Positions 48,501 through 60,912 of a stretch of DNA of 64,000 nucleotides are shown in pieces. Every line of letters starts with the position of its first letter. Position 1 is the first letter of the stretch. Position numbers and translations under genes: made by a program. Where the stretch lies: contig OZ029918.1 of assembly GCA_964023275.1 (NCBI GenBank), positions 33,509,037 through 33,573,036 of the forward strand, in the 5' to 3' direction. The stretch is from Norana najaformis (taxonomy: Eukaryota > Annelida > Clitellata > Crassiclitellata > Hormogastridae). Under the pieces are notes generated by a model, which saw only the letters and a list, made by a program, of their open reading frames with translations, did not search any database and had not been told where the DNA came from.

Positions 48501-51500
48501 TTACACGTGGCACAGTTTGCAAAGGAATTACTAATTTTCAAACAATAGATTCAAGAGGAAGTCTGTTCGCTAAATGACAATCATGCATCAGATTCCAAGA
48601 CTCCAGCAGAGAGGGTTAAAGCATAAGCCAAATCAATGGATATCATAATTGGGAAAAGCAATGTTACCACATGCGGTAATCAGAAAAATAAAGTTATTAG
48701 GTTGCACAATCAGTAAAACAAAACAAAATCCCAACTGAATTCAGCAAAAAATCAACAAAACATAAAATCCACTCCCTTAACAAAATCCGTTAAGCACCTT
48801 GGTCCACTAAAATCTTTGAATATGCCAAACCAACGAGATAAATCTTTTGGTTAACATACGTGCACAAGAAAAAACTGAAGTGCGTTTCCTGGTGTTCTTA
48901 CTTCAAGTCGGAAAAGCTTCCCAATTTTTTTGAAGTTTTGGCTGTGTACAAGGATATCATCCACACTCTGTTCGCGTTTCCATCCATTCTGCAGATTGAG
49001 CAAATCCTTCGCCTGATGCCATGCCTCGTCTGCCCTCATCCGATATTCAGAATTCTAGCCACAAAACACCACTCTCATAATCTGCTGTTAGTTTCATCTA
49101 AAGAGGGAATTAAATATCTATCCTCTGATTTAAATGCAGATTTTCCAGATATCCATGTGAACAATTCCATTGGATTCCATCTTCCACCTATAACTGGGTA
49201 CGAGAAAACGCAAACATAGCGGAATACCAGTTAACAGAGTAAACTGCAAAACTTTAAAAACAAATAGACACTAGAAAAGCCAAATACAAAGAAGGAAGAT
49301 ATAAATGAACGAGGACGAAGTAAGTTCACGAGACTGGAAGTAAAGATAGAATCGGTTATTAAGAAAAATGCAAGACATTATTATAGGTGTCATATATCAT
49401 AAACCTGAGTTACAAACTGAAGGTAAAATTAGGGCTTCTTGAATCTAACTAACACCAAGTATTTTAATTAATTTAAGAAAAAGAAACTATGCATTGCATT
49501 TGAGAATGTGGAACACTTGCTCCTTTATCAAAATGCACAAGGCATCAGTCAATGGTTGATTCCAGCGATATTGTGGTTGCCGTGGGCAAGGCTCGATAAA
49601 AAAACTATGACAGGTCAGGGAAATCAGAAATCAGCAAGTTGAAACAGATACTGTAAATCTTAAGTTTACACCCGAATACGTAATTACAAACGGACCGTGA
49701 ATTCCATGCTTTGGACCGTCCACAAAGAACGTTCAAGACCTCAATACCGTTCTTGTGGACGACTCAACAAGAGTCAAAGTATCCGTTAATCAAGTGAAAT
49801 ATTTGCAGGTGCAAGAGGTGCAACACAATTCCTTGCAATAATCACATACAGTAATGTCACAGAATGTTAATGTGATCCTAATGTTAAATAATGCAACTTA
49901 ATAGGATTAACTCTAGGGTTAACTTTTTGAATTGTTTGGTAGACCTTTAAATTTTTAATTTTCTTAGTTTAAGTTCCACTTACTATCGAAGCATTTGGGC
50001 TCCTAAAGCCCGAGTATCTGCTAACTTCTTCGTCAATATCTGAACCTGAAAACAAAACAATTGTAGTATTGTAAGTTAAGTTAAGGTAAGACAAGACAAA
50101 GAAAGGTAAGGTAAACAAAGGCAAGTGTAGGCAAGATATGGTAAGAAGTTTATTATGATAAGGAAAACAAGGCTGATATGGTAAGGTAGGAAACATAAGG
50201 TAAATGCTCATCATTTATTACCATACTTCTGGTACATTGCTCACATCAACAGAATCATTCAGAAGCATAGTGCTGGAGTAGAAGAGTTTTACACAACAGT
50301 GCAAATGTGACTACAGCAATTTAACTAACTAAACTACCTTCTCCTTACAGATTTCATGGGTTGACACAAAAGTAAATTCTAATCTAATCTAATCTTAAGA
50401 CTTCTATAGTGCCAATATCCTAATGCAGATGTCTAATGTCTATTTCACATGATGCAGCGGGTTTCAAACCCCAGCACAAAGTAGCAAAGGTTCTAACAAT
50501 CATCTTATATATTTAGTAGAAAAAAAGTCAACACCAAGTCCCCCTCAAATTGTCAAAATTAAAATTAAAATTAATTCATAAAATTTGTGCAAACTTATGT
50601 TTCATAAAATTTTGGATTAATTAAATCAATTACTTCATAAAATTTTTGAAATATTAGATTCATAAAAGTTGTAAACATTCAGATTAAACTTGTTCATAAA
50701 ATCTGTTTTAAATGTGATTAAATACTTCATAAAAGTTGTCAAAAATCAGATAAATTCATAAAATGTTTGCAAAATTATATAAATTAATTAACAAAATCCA
50801 AGAATTGTAATGAAATTCAGGATAGTCTTGATATAAAATCAGATCTTAACTGAAGACTTTTAAATCCTACTAAAGCCATCAACTGAAAGTTCATAGTCAT
50901 AATTCATTAGGTTAGTTCCATTCCGTTGTAACACTGCTGTAGCAATCCCACCTTCCTCGGGTGTTCCAAAGTTTGAGTCAGGATGTTCTGACCCAACTCT
51001 TGCTCCCAGGAGCGAAGATCGTTCATCTGGCCCACCACCAGCACCACCACCAGATGACTGACCTCCTGGAAAGAGTACATGGTAATGCCAGGTATTTATC
51101 AGGATGCAACATCAAGTAGAAGCCAAAATTGTAAAGTAATATACGTATATCAGTATCTGGCTGTTTATACAATAAATCTGTCAAAAGTTCCATCCAACAG
51201 ATAAGCAACGATGCTAGACTTAAATAAGTGTGGTAACGTAAGGTAATAATAGTAGCCGATTGTTGGGCACAGTAGCCGACTGGATAAGGTGCTCGGCCTG
51301 AGATGCTGACAGTATGGGTTCGAGCCTCCCCTAGATATTTTCTTTGTAGGGACCTTGAGCAAGTCCTTCAATCACAATTGCTCAGCATCATCGACTGAGG
51401 CTTAGTCATTAGATAGTAGTGCCTGATAAATGCAGAAATAATAATAAAAATATAAGTAATGATAATAATAATCTCTAAACATTTCATATAATTCTTGTAG

Positions 51501-54500
51501 TGCAATATGCTACCTAATTTATATAGCACCTCTTCAGGATACCAAATCCAAAGAGCACTTATATCAGCAAAACAGCATAGCCTTTAACTTCAGGAGCACA
51601 GTATAGATGTGATTACTGTCTGATGGCTCACTTTAAATTCCCAATGCCTCACAGTATCTGCCATAAAATTCCTTTCAACCTGACTTGAAATATGGATACT
51701 GGGGACTTGGTAGTTATGTCCAATCACAGGCAACCCCAAAAGTTCATATCATCTGAAAATCTTCCACATTCCAAACCCCAGAGGATTAAGGTGGTAGGTG
51801 GCCTTTGGAAACTTGACAGGACCTAATGTGGCATGGTAGTCAAATCAGCAGTGAACTGGGCCTTTAATCCAACAATTACACGTTCGTGCCACCCGAATGG
51901 ACTCCGTGAAATGACCCTGAACAAGTTGCTTGCACGCACTTGTCATAAACCTCAGATTCACGCGTAATAAGTGCAGTAAATAAATAAATACAAAAATAAA
52001 TAAAACTTCAAATTCATTGTCAGTGGATCAAGATAGTAGGAAATGTGACTAGAACTGCTTTGAATTGGCTTTACTAGTCGTGCTCAGCAAAACTGCAGCA
52101 CAAACATTAGTTACCGTCTGTGGAACGAGAAGGCAAGCTGTTTTCATACGGCAACACACGGCAATCCAGAAACCACGTTTCTATCCAAGCAATGATGAAC
52201 GACGTGATCAGAAGCAAATACGAGGGCGGATTGCTTGCATAGTTCTGAAACCGTTCAATAATGATCATATACATCATTATTGTCATCACTGTGTGCCAAC
52301 TTCATCTGCGCTTGTATGTATGCATCAAACCATTTATGTAGCACCTTTAAAAAACCTCTGAAGTGTAGCAATACAGCCATCTCGCTGATCTAGTCAGGCT
52401 TAACTTGAGATAAACATAGAATGCATGTTAAATCATATAAAGCAGTAAATTTCAGTTAACAGATCATTTAACCCCATGGTTTACCTTTACCTTCAAAGGT
52501 AGGCAACTTTTACTGTTACCTTTCCTGCAAAGGTAAGCAACTTTCACCCTTGCCTTCAGTTTCAAAAGTAAACAACTTTTACCATCGCCCTCAACTTCAA
52601 AGATAAACAACTCTTACCCTAACCTTTACTTTCAAAGGTAAACAACTTTTACCCTTACTTTCACCTTCCACAGTAAACAATCTTTAACCCAAACCTTCAT
52701 CTTCAAAGGTAAACAACTTTGACCTTTACCTTAAAAAGGTGCTAATGAGAAAAGCCATAGCCATTCTCTTAAATTCAATTTTCTTGATATCATATCAATA
52801 AAGTCACAGCGATCGAAAGTCCAGTGTTTTTCTGTGTCAGATGAACAACTTGTTCCTCAATCAAGTATCACATTACTACATGAAATTCTGATAGTGCAGT
52901 CAGTAATATGGATCCCTAGTTTAATTCAGCTCCAGATAGTGACCATATTACAATACAACCTCATTATACTGCTACTCTCAACATAACATCAAAAAGCAGC
53001 ATTATAAGTAAGTTCATGTGTACTGTGGCAACACCGATAAACATCATTAATACAATGCTGAACAAAAATTTTATTTTATATCTCTTTTATATGTTTATAT
53101 CCCTTTTACGTATTTATAAACTACAGGTAAATATTTACAAAAACTTTTGCACATGGGCAACTACTGTAACTTCAGTGACGGTAAGTTTCTGTAAAGTTAT
53201 CTTCACTACATCATAAGTCCATAGATGCACAGCTCACCGTTTATCTGCCATGTGAGAAAGCATTTATCTTAAATAAAATGGCAATTTTTCTGATCATTAT
53301 TTTGCTTTCAAATGAACTTTTTATTTTCAAACTTTAACAACACTTGGAGTAGCATGGGCAGCGGTTTTGTGAGGTACTTAAAGACGCTATATAATATGTT
53401 TAGATACATACATAAACACAAACACAATATACTCTTTACTGAAGGTTTGAGATAGACTTACCTTAAACAAGAAGACCTTTACTATGACGTATAAGCTTGT
53501 AACAAATGTTGTGACCTGCAAAGAACGTCAAATCCAAACTCAGACATGCCATCATATACCTACAGGTTAGTCTACACTTCTGTAATGTAATCTGCAACTT
53601 CTGTAGCGCCATTATAGTACTGCATGCAAGTATACATATATGTATGCATGTATATGTAAGTATGCATGATATTTGTGCATAGGTATACACATCTATGTAT
53701 GCATGCATGTTTGTATACGTGTATGTTCGCATATATGTATGATGTTCGTATGTAGGTATGAAAAGGATAATATAGCACCTATCTTGGTCTTTATTCTTTT
53801 GTGCCAATTTTATACATTACATTACAATAAACTTCAAAGCCTCTCGCTAAACTTCATCACGTGTTTTCTCAAACAACAGCAGAAATACTCACAGCTATCA
53901 TAGATGGATTCTGAATGCGACACAGACCATAAGCCAAGATAAGACACAGAAATCGAAACACAGCGCACATCTGAAAGATTTTCAGCACAAAATTATGCAA
54001 AATTTTAATAACGTTTATCACCTCAAATCTTCATAAAAGATTTCATTGTAAAAGTCCACTAGAATAAAAACGAACACTCATGCTGGAGTGAATTGCCTTT
54101 GACAGGTTCTTTAAAGGTCTTAAAATTAACTCATATATGTAAAGACGCTCACACATGTGAAATTTATAATGGAGGCACATTAATTTAATTGATAATTTTT
54201 TATTTATTAATTTTAGAAGTCAACAAATGATGCTATCATACGACAGAAAAATTCAGGTAACTATTGTATCAAATATCAATAACAATATCCTGATACTTTG
54301 ATATTTTAAGGTATCCCCTTTGCCCTAATGACTCGTGTAGTATATAGTTAGGTGGGGTTCTCCCGATAGCTGAGCAGGGCAAGGTGTGGATCCAGTGGGG
54401 CTATTCCTTCCACTGGGTAACAGGACAATAACCCCCTGGACAATTACCCCCGGACAATTACCCCCCATGCAAATAACCCCCCGGACAATTACCCCCCGGA

Positions 54501-56442
54501 CAATTACCCCCCTATACAGTAAAGAGTAGACATGAAAGACTTACCAAACATCAAAAACTAAATATTGGACAATTATTAGACAATTGGGCCCAGACTAGAC
54601 ATGAAAGTATTACCACACATCAAAAACTATTTATTAGACAATTATCAGACAATTGGGCCCATACTAGACTCTTTCATGTTGTGTGGTAATTCTTTCATGT
54701 CTACTCTGTGCCCAGTTGTCTAATAATTGTCTAATAATTAGTTTTTGATGTATGGTAAGTCTTTTATGTCTACTCTTCACTGTATAGGGGGGTAATTGTC
54801 CGGGGGGTAATTGTCCGGGGGTTATTTGCATGGGGGGTAATTGTCCGGGGGGTAATTGTCCAGGGGGTTATTGTCCTAGAACCCTTCCATTGCCCCATAT
54901 GAGTTTGGGATATTCTATGGCCTTTATGCTCCACCTTGATCTGCCCTTGCAGTGTGGCTCCTCATCATCCTCGTCGTCGTCATCATCATCACCATCATGA
55001 CCACCACCATCGCTACCATCATCCTCATAATATTTCACTATATTACTTTACACCAGAGCTGCAAGTGTAACAACAGTGATCTTAGCGTAACAAAATTGCC
55101 TACCACGATGTCAAACAGCGAATTGCGAATATCAAACGCCATGACTTCTACGCAAAATTTGAACGCAAATGTGCCGTTGTTATTGCACTTGTGAGAAAAA
55201 TCATTCTGTTCACGTTTTTCAGTATTTTCATCTTTCAGCTACAAAATGATCGAAAACAATATCTTGAGCTTATAACGAGAGCAGAAGGATAAACGTAATG
55301 ACACTAAAACAGAGTCGATCCACACGTAACGACTATCTGCCATTTAACGTAATGTAGTGGATATGCAATTTAATGCCACGTATTGTACTGGTAATGAACT
55401 GCAAGACCACGATATGTCAAGAAAACAGTGGAACAAAACAAAAGTCATCCTCGTCGTAATGTATTGCACCTAGGCACTGTAATGAATGTCTAGATAACTA
55501 ACTAACTCATTTATATAGCACCTTTCAGGAACTGCTCACCAACTAACTACAAGAGATGCTTATCATTTATACAGCATCCTGAAGGAACTGCTCAAATGCT
55601 CCTGGATCTTGATCTGGAACCGAACCCTTCTCGCCTATCGATTTTGTTTTGACACTGCTTTCACAGAGCACTGCAGAAATCTTGAGTTTACAATTACGAT
55701 TGTCATATTACCTGTAACTCGAGCATAAGCGCTTTTCTACCCTAAATGTTACATAACAATGCACTTACCACTGCCACTCCTTATTCTGCCTACCTGAACA
55801 TAGATGCCCCAAAGGACAAAGGCCAGAATAAAGTCAAAGGTGACCATAAGGCAGAATGTTCGACGGACATCAGATATAAAACCACAGCAAACTCTCTTAA
55901 TCCTCAGGTTAACGTTGGAATCCCGAAAGCGTCGGATACCCCTAAATGTTAAACACGCATTACATATAAGTTACTCCAACATACTCTAACATATGTATAG
56001 CTTAGTCTAAGCTCAGACACAAGTCATAAATAAAATTTCACAAGTTTCTTCTCTCGTTGTGTCTTTTCAACAGTCTTTTCATGCCGCCATAACTTCGACT
56101 CTCCGTAGACTGTCATCCTGCCCCAAACATATTCAATTAAGTAAGTAAGTGGGACTTGCCCACCCCTTGGTCCTGACATATAGTCTACATAAGGAAATCA
56201 TTTCAAGCAAGAAAAAGTTAACATTGTCTAATGCAACTTGTTAGTTCAATGTCAAATTAAAACAAGGTACAGTAAGTAGACATGCTATCAGAATCATATG
56301 TAATAGAAAACAGAACTGCCAGACAATACCAATACACACACTGGCATTAATAATTATAATATTCATACTTTTAACTCCATGTATTATTATCACAACTACT
56401 AGTACTACTACTACTACTGCTGCTGCTGCGGCCGCCACCACC

Positions 56443-56539
<97 letters not shown>

Positions 56540-56789
56540 GTAACAATAACACTAATAATAATAATAGAAGAAGAAAAAGAAAAAACTGTCCTTTAAGTTA
56601 ATCCAGAGAGGCAGCCATAATATGAAGTGTTAGTGACTTCATGTTTCTTAGATGATGACGACGATGATGATGATGATGACTGAACACCGACCCATAGTTA
56701 CGAAGGGTTCTGTTTCCTTGGTGACCGGGAAGGAGTCTTTCGGCAGCCTCTCTTGCACTTCCATTTCGATCCTCTGCTGCTTCAGCCAT
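44570..56789 (-). CDS. STARD3: STARD3 (MLN64), MENTAL plus START sterol-transfer protein, 14 exons
   Basis: STARD3 is a late-endosome membrane protein that moves sterol at ER contacts (family knowledge). Exons from 5': 56692-56789, 55794-55941, 55104-55187, 53893-53970, 53153-53188, 52115-52244, 50952-51065, 49984-50045, 48902-49054, 47857-47952, 46847-46926, 46251-46358, 45570-45663, 44570-44677, giving about 462 residues (human 445). Residues about 55-180 form the MENTAL domain: ISDVRRTFCLMVTFD, SLFDIV, VFRFLCLILAY, SFIIAWIETWFLD. About 215-240 resemble a phospho-FFAT site. About 262-455 form START: RWNPTVTESK, SRDFVTVR, GENRLSGW, STDIKGWIPQ, TIVDQALTG. A TGA six codons before the ATG supports the start. 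The exon 1 donor and the exon 5/6 junction are uncertain: alternatives are 53139-53188 and 52115-52233. Confidence 0.9.
44755..44995 (+). mobile_element. Dispersed SINE-like repeat, family 2
   Basis: This is the fullest copy of the family: 'atagcaccttttagaagctc', 'caatgtaatggagtac', 'ccggaaaagtcacca', 'cacgcacacacagaaccc' and 'tcaaagttgacat'. It lies in STARD3 intron 13. Confidence 0.6.
45380..45535. repeat. (ATC)n/(AATC)n tract
   Basis: ATC triplets alternate with AATC units next to a family 3 fragment, immediately downstream of STARD3 exon 13. Ser-, Ile- and His-rich frames here are artefacts. Confidence 0.85.
50535..50790 (+). repeat. Degenerate tandem repeat with 'ttcataaaa'
   Basis: 'ttcataaaa(t/g)' recurs eight times at irregular 30-40 bp spacing in AT-rich STARD3 intron 7. 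Confidence 0.65.
51264..51450 (+). mobile_element. tRNA-derived SINE, family 1
   Basis: Plus-strand copy with 'agtagccgactggataag' (A-box region), 'gggttcgagcctccc' (B-box), 'ccttgagcaagtcc', 'cacaattgctcag' and the 3' end 'taaatgcagaaataataata'. It is the best-preserved of three similar copies and lies in STARD3 intron 6. Confidence 0.78.
52480..52745 (+). repeat. About 36-bp minisatellite in STARD3 intron 5
   Basis: About seven units of 'ttcaaaggtaaacaactttt' followed by 'acccttacct' at a period of about 36 bp. Units are 75-90% alike by eye. Confidence 0.8.
54422..54877. mobile_element. 455-bp foldback (palindromic) element in STARD3 intron 3
   Basis: The left half reads into the middle and the right half is its near-perfect reverse complement. 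Each outer arm has five copies of GGACAATWACCCCC and one ATGCAAATAACCCCC in the same order. Then come 'agagtagacatgaaagactt', 'catcaaaaact', 'ggacaattattagacaa' and 'ttgggccca'. The centre, around 54655-54665, has almost no loop. No ORF and no obvious target duplication are present; the ends are AGGACAATAACC and its complement. It resembles a foldback/MITE-type element with sub-repeated termini. Confidence 0.85.
55590..55705 (+). mobile_element. SINE-like repeat, family 3
   Basis: 'ggaaccgaaccc', 'atcgattttgttttgacac', 'gagcactgcagaaat' and 'gagtttacaattacgatt' match the copies at 38640 and 62575. It sits in STARD3 intron 2. Confidence 0.6.
56432..56540. repeat. (AAT)n microsatellite
   Basis: About 35 AAT triplets in STARD3 intron 1, close to exon 1. 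The minus-strand poly-Leu frame is an artefact. Confidence 0.95.
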
Positions 56790-57718
56790 AGATTCTCCAG
56801 CAAATCACTGAGACAGTGCTCTGCCTCTTCAAATCAGTTAATCATGGATTCATCAGAACACTTAATCAAAAAATAACATTACCATTATTACTATGATTCC
56901 CACTGTTTTTTTACCTGAGGTAAAAGTGGAACTAGAAAATTAAGTTAGGAGTATAAAATGATCTCTGAGAAATCAGGCCTCATCCCAGCACTTTTCACAG
57001 CCGTCTGAAAATGCGCCTCTATTGTTGTTATTTTAATAATACAAGTATTATAATTGTTATCGGTATTATTAATAATATAAAAAGTCCAGTTCAATCAGTG
57101 GAAGCAGAAGACAAGTTAATTCGTTCTTGAGGATCTGGCAGAGTTCTAGGATGTCCGTCTGGGCTTTGACTGCCATTACAAGTATTCCAACATTTATTAC
57201 CCTACGAATGTAGTGTAGCTTTAAAGGCAGTGCCTGAGCCTATGAGCAATAACAGTATTGTCTGGAGTATCGACTCAAAGGGGATCAGGACACTATGGGA
57301 CAAATGGCAATTCTTCTTCATAGGACAGGCTTCGAGTCACGAGTCAGAATCGTTAGCGGATGATAACAACTTTATTCTGTGCTAACAATATGCTAATTTC
57401 CAAGAACGTTACTAAGAAGTTCAATCCAATACACCAATCGCAAATACAGCCATGGGTATGAAATATCATCGCATTCATGTGCAGAGTACATACGGCCAAG
57501 CTGCTCCTCATCAACATCAATGGTGTACAGTCGATGTACTCATTTAGTTGCCAAGTATGCTAGTGTGGTATTGGAACAGAAATCTCAGGGCAGCTGTCTG
57601 TCTTTGCAGGGTTCTAGAGGCGCTATACAAATTCACGACTATGATTATTATGATTACTCATTAAAAGCAGCTTTCAAAAGCCAGGTTTCTTCTGTTTCTT
57701 CATTGTCTGGTTTCTCAG

Positions 57719-57946
57719 AACTCTGCCGACAAATACAGTAACATGTCGAACAAAGCTTCTCAGACTAAACGTAGAATGAGTCACAGTCAAAGCTATTATG
57801 GAATGCCGAAGTACAGTACTTCCATCAATGCTGCCGCACCATCAGAATTAGGTCATACACATCGCTATTTTAAGGCAAATGATTTGCTTGGAGAGTTGTA
57901 TCGCTCATTAAAGATGATTAATTCTATGCCACATGATGCAAAATAA
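57719..57946 (+). CDS. Candidate terminal exon or small gene, unknown family
   Basis: A long polypyrimidine tract ends in ttctcag at 57718 and is followed by an open frame of 75 codons to TAA. It contains an ATG at 57743 that alone would give 67 residues. The sequence is basic and Ser/Tyr-rich at first (QTKRRMSHSQSYYGMPKYS), then amphipathic (HRYFKANDLLGELYRSLKMI). It lies 0.9 kb from the STARD3 start, divergently oriented. I do not recognise it. It could be the last exon of a small plus-strand gene or a chance frame. Confidence 0.35.
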   Translation, partial: NSADKYSNMSNKASQTKRRMSHSQSYYGMPKYSTSINAAAPSELGHTHRYFKANDLLGELYRSLKMINSMPHDAK

Positions 57947-60605
57947 CCAGATATTGCGATAGTCCTCTACCGGAACCTTGCAAAAGCACTGCCCATAAAT
58001 ATAATTGCACGGCAGATCCAAAAGTCTTAATTATATGACTTCCCTCCAGGGTCTTGCATGACACTAGATGTCAGATTCAATTTCTCTGACATATCAGAAT
58101 TTGACCTGGCTTCTTCAAGGGATCATGATTTTGGGTTGTATTTTTGACTTGAAGTGACCATTGACTGAAGCCTTAGGTATTACGATAACGGCATTATAGA
58201 AGTCATTAGATTAGATTAAACATGCGTCTATCAATGATGCCACAAAACTGTGTTTTAAGGACTGGCTCAAGATCCTTATATGATTGGGAGATTCTTCACC
58301 TTTTGTGTTACAAAGCAAACGCTGTAAAAAAGTCGACTACCAAGTCACACAAGATACATAATTAAGTTGACAGAAGATAATTAGTTAATGTTTGACTCTG
58401 CAGTGTGTACAAGTACATGTACATGACTAAGTAGACTAATTATAATCCAAGTAAATATAATACACTGAGCAGAGGGCATGGATCAAAATAGGTAGGTCCA
58501 TGAACTCCCAAGCGCATAACCAGTCAAAAGTATTGTTGGTTACAAGTTTTATTAGTTAAGCACACTAAAAGCACCTTCAAACATAAAACTTACACATCAA
58601 CAAGTTTTAAACAGAGTTCTCAGCTTAAAAAACCTTGACAAAAACACATTTTCTGTGCTCTACACAGACGAGCACAGAGAACAGAACCATATAGATCCTA
58701 GTGATTATAGCAAGACTAACACACACACACACACGTATAATATGGCTATTTATACAGCACCTTTTATGAATCCTCTTTTAGGCCAAACTTACACAGCGGG
58801 CATATATTTGGTTACTAGGAACATACTTGGTTAATTCTTTCAGCCTATTCATTGCATACTAAGTTTGTATTTCCAATTTACTCTGTGTACCAGTATACTT
58901 TCTGCCAACTGAATAGCTTCTCAACCAAATACTACCCCAATCAACCGACCCACCACAATAACTCCTCTGTATCTCTCCCTTCCTACCTTCCTGATCTCTG
59001 CAACTAGATCTTCTAATTCCCCAAGTTACTTCTGCACTGTAAACCATTTCATCTGACAAAGTGCAGCTGAACATGTTTGCCACTTTAAAAATGTCTAGTT
59101 TACAATCCACATTACCCAGTGCAATACTTGGAGATAAGCCAATTGTAAACAAGACCATTTATGGAGCCTTTGAAATGCAATATAAAGCAGCGCATCCTAC
59201 CGTAGGGTAACACAAATCACTGGAAGGCACCATAAGTAACAGAGTACCATAATGTGGTCTAATACAATGTACATGTTTACAAGCATGTCTGTGTATGTGT
59301 AGGTATGTACATATGTATGTATTTATGTATGTATGTATTTATGTATGCATGTGCACGTGTATGGATGTACGTATGTATGTATGGATGTATATATGTAAGT
59401 AAATACATACGTATGTAGACACTAACAGTGCCTGTTACATAGCTCACAAAGCACTTCCTGCACCTGCCAAAATGAAATTAAAGTTATTAAAAACAAAATG
59501 CTACCAATAAGCAAACAGCGTTCATATAACTGGAAGAGTCGCCACTGTTAAGCTCCCACAGACACGCAGAGCCCAAAAGACGGATTCCCATCCAGAGTTG
59601 ACAGTAGACACCATGTTCAGAGTTTCTGGACCACACAGCATCAAAAAGACAAGAGCTCACAAGACACAAATCCCAAAGCCATGCAGTCCGTCTCCGATAA
59701 TTATAATAGGAGACACTGTGTCTAGACATCCATTGTGCGCGTGTGTGTGTACGTGCGCATGTATGTATGTATTTATGGATGGATGGATGTTTGTGTGTGT
59801 GTCTGGCTATTTATATAGCGCCTTTTTAAAACCTCACAAAGCGCTAAAGCAATGCAATGGAGTATAGGGTTGCCCTACTTTGGTTGAAAAGAATCACATA
59901 TGTAATAGACAAACAGACATAGGCAGCTGACTATAACGCTTTAATCATCTGCATAAAATTCCAATCTAGATATTCCAGTGCAACAACCTCGCATTAAAAA
60001 AGCAAAAAGCGGTGTCCGCCATCCTACCGCCTGTACTCTAAGCCTAAAGTGCAGGCTCCATCGAGCGTAACCATAGCCATGATACAATACACACAAGCCT
60101 ACGAATCAGCGTCCGATTGCCCCGTGTCATGATTAATTAATTTAGTTAAGGCTCGAACTCAGAATGGTTAATTGCTGTCACAATGGCCAATTAGCTACCT
60201 CAGCTAAACACTTGTCCTACTTTAATAATCAACATTTGAGGTTACTGCCTGGCTATGAGTTTCCCCAAGATGGAAAATCCAGGCTCACCAGCAACAATCC
60301 CATTTCTAACCGATCGTGTCATGACTTCCTCATTTAATAAGATCTTCTTACCTTTGAGTGAATGCCGAGTACGAAATGCCAATAAACTTAAACTACGAAT
60401 AACCGAAACGCTGCAAATAGCGTTTTTTCCAAAGCGATCACAATAGGCCAAAGTACCAAACCGTTTATCTGTTGGTCTGTCAATCGAGTTCTACGGTTTC
60501 GATAAGGGCCAGCAGATGGTTGAAATCCTTGTTTAGCCCAAAACGAGCCCAAAATGTGCGTGACGCGTGTACATGAAAATTCAGTAATTATAATAATCGT
60601 AATCG
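57947..60605. other. Intergenic, SINEs and simple repeats, no gene confirmed
   Basis: A reverse SINE fragment with 'gaccattgactgaagcctta' to 'agattagatt' is at 58140-58220. A (GTAT)n tract is at 59290-59400, a family 2 SINE at 59410-59610, and a LINE/SINE 3' end ('tatatagcgcc') at 59810-59870. A 99-codon minus frame at 58859-59158 is non-repetitive but has no motif I recognise. Confidence 0.5.
59410..59610 (+). mobile_element. Dispersed SINE-like repeat, family 2
   Basis: It carries 'acatagctcacaaagc', 'aaaacaaaatgctaccaata', 'ggaagagtcgccactg', 'cacgcagagcccaaaag' and 'agagttgacag', in the same order as the copies at 6705 and 44755. Confidence 0.6.
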
Positions 60606-60609
60606 TTAT

Positions 60610-60757
60610 TGCGAGATTTCTACAGCGCCCAACGAAAGCCACGTCACGGGGACCAGCTTATTCACAGGCGCTCAGTCAAAACAAAATGGATAGGCAAAAG
60701 GATTCGTGTCCAGCCTCCAGGTTAAGATCCAAACGACGGGTACTTGTCAAGATCCAA
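60610..60757 (-). mobile_element. SINE-like repeat, family 3
   Basis: Minus-strand copy close to 38285-38405, with the same 'gatttctacagcgcccaacg' 3' end and 'gcttattcacaggcgctcag' body. Its 5' end runs straight into the (GGCA)n tract. Confidence 0.65.
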
Positions 60758-60759
<2 letters not shown>

Positions 60760-60852
<93 letters not shown>

Positions 60853-60853
60853 T

Positions 60854-60912
<59 letters not shown>
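60760..60912. repeat. (GGCA)n microsatellite, about 38 units
   Basis: 153 bp of GGCA with a single substitution (CAGT) near 60853. Arg-Gln-Ala-Gly frames on the plus strand and Cys-Leu-Pro-Ala on the minus are artefacts. Confidence 0.97.

Larger units (their letters stand above)
38440..50395. repeat. Segmental duplication, long copy B
   Basis: Counterpart of 33480-35866. It contains the L2 insertion at 39226-40345, absent from copy A, and STARD3 exons 8 to 14. The outer right edge falls near 50395, where 'gatttcatgggttgaca' and 'aa(t/a)..taatct' are the last strings shared with copy A (35820-35866). The left edge is unclear; the repeat at 38455-38590 also matches 31960-32110. Confidence 0.7.

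Noticed and set aside
58859-59158. 99-codon non-repetitive minus-strand ORF
   Set aside because: No motif, splice support or neighbouring exon; its length is possible by chance.
60242-60451. Minus-strand ORF with a possible gtaaga donor near 60345
   Set aside because: It lacks a true ATG, a recognisable family or a matching next exon.
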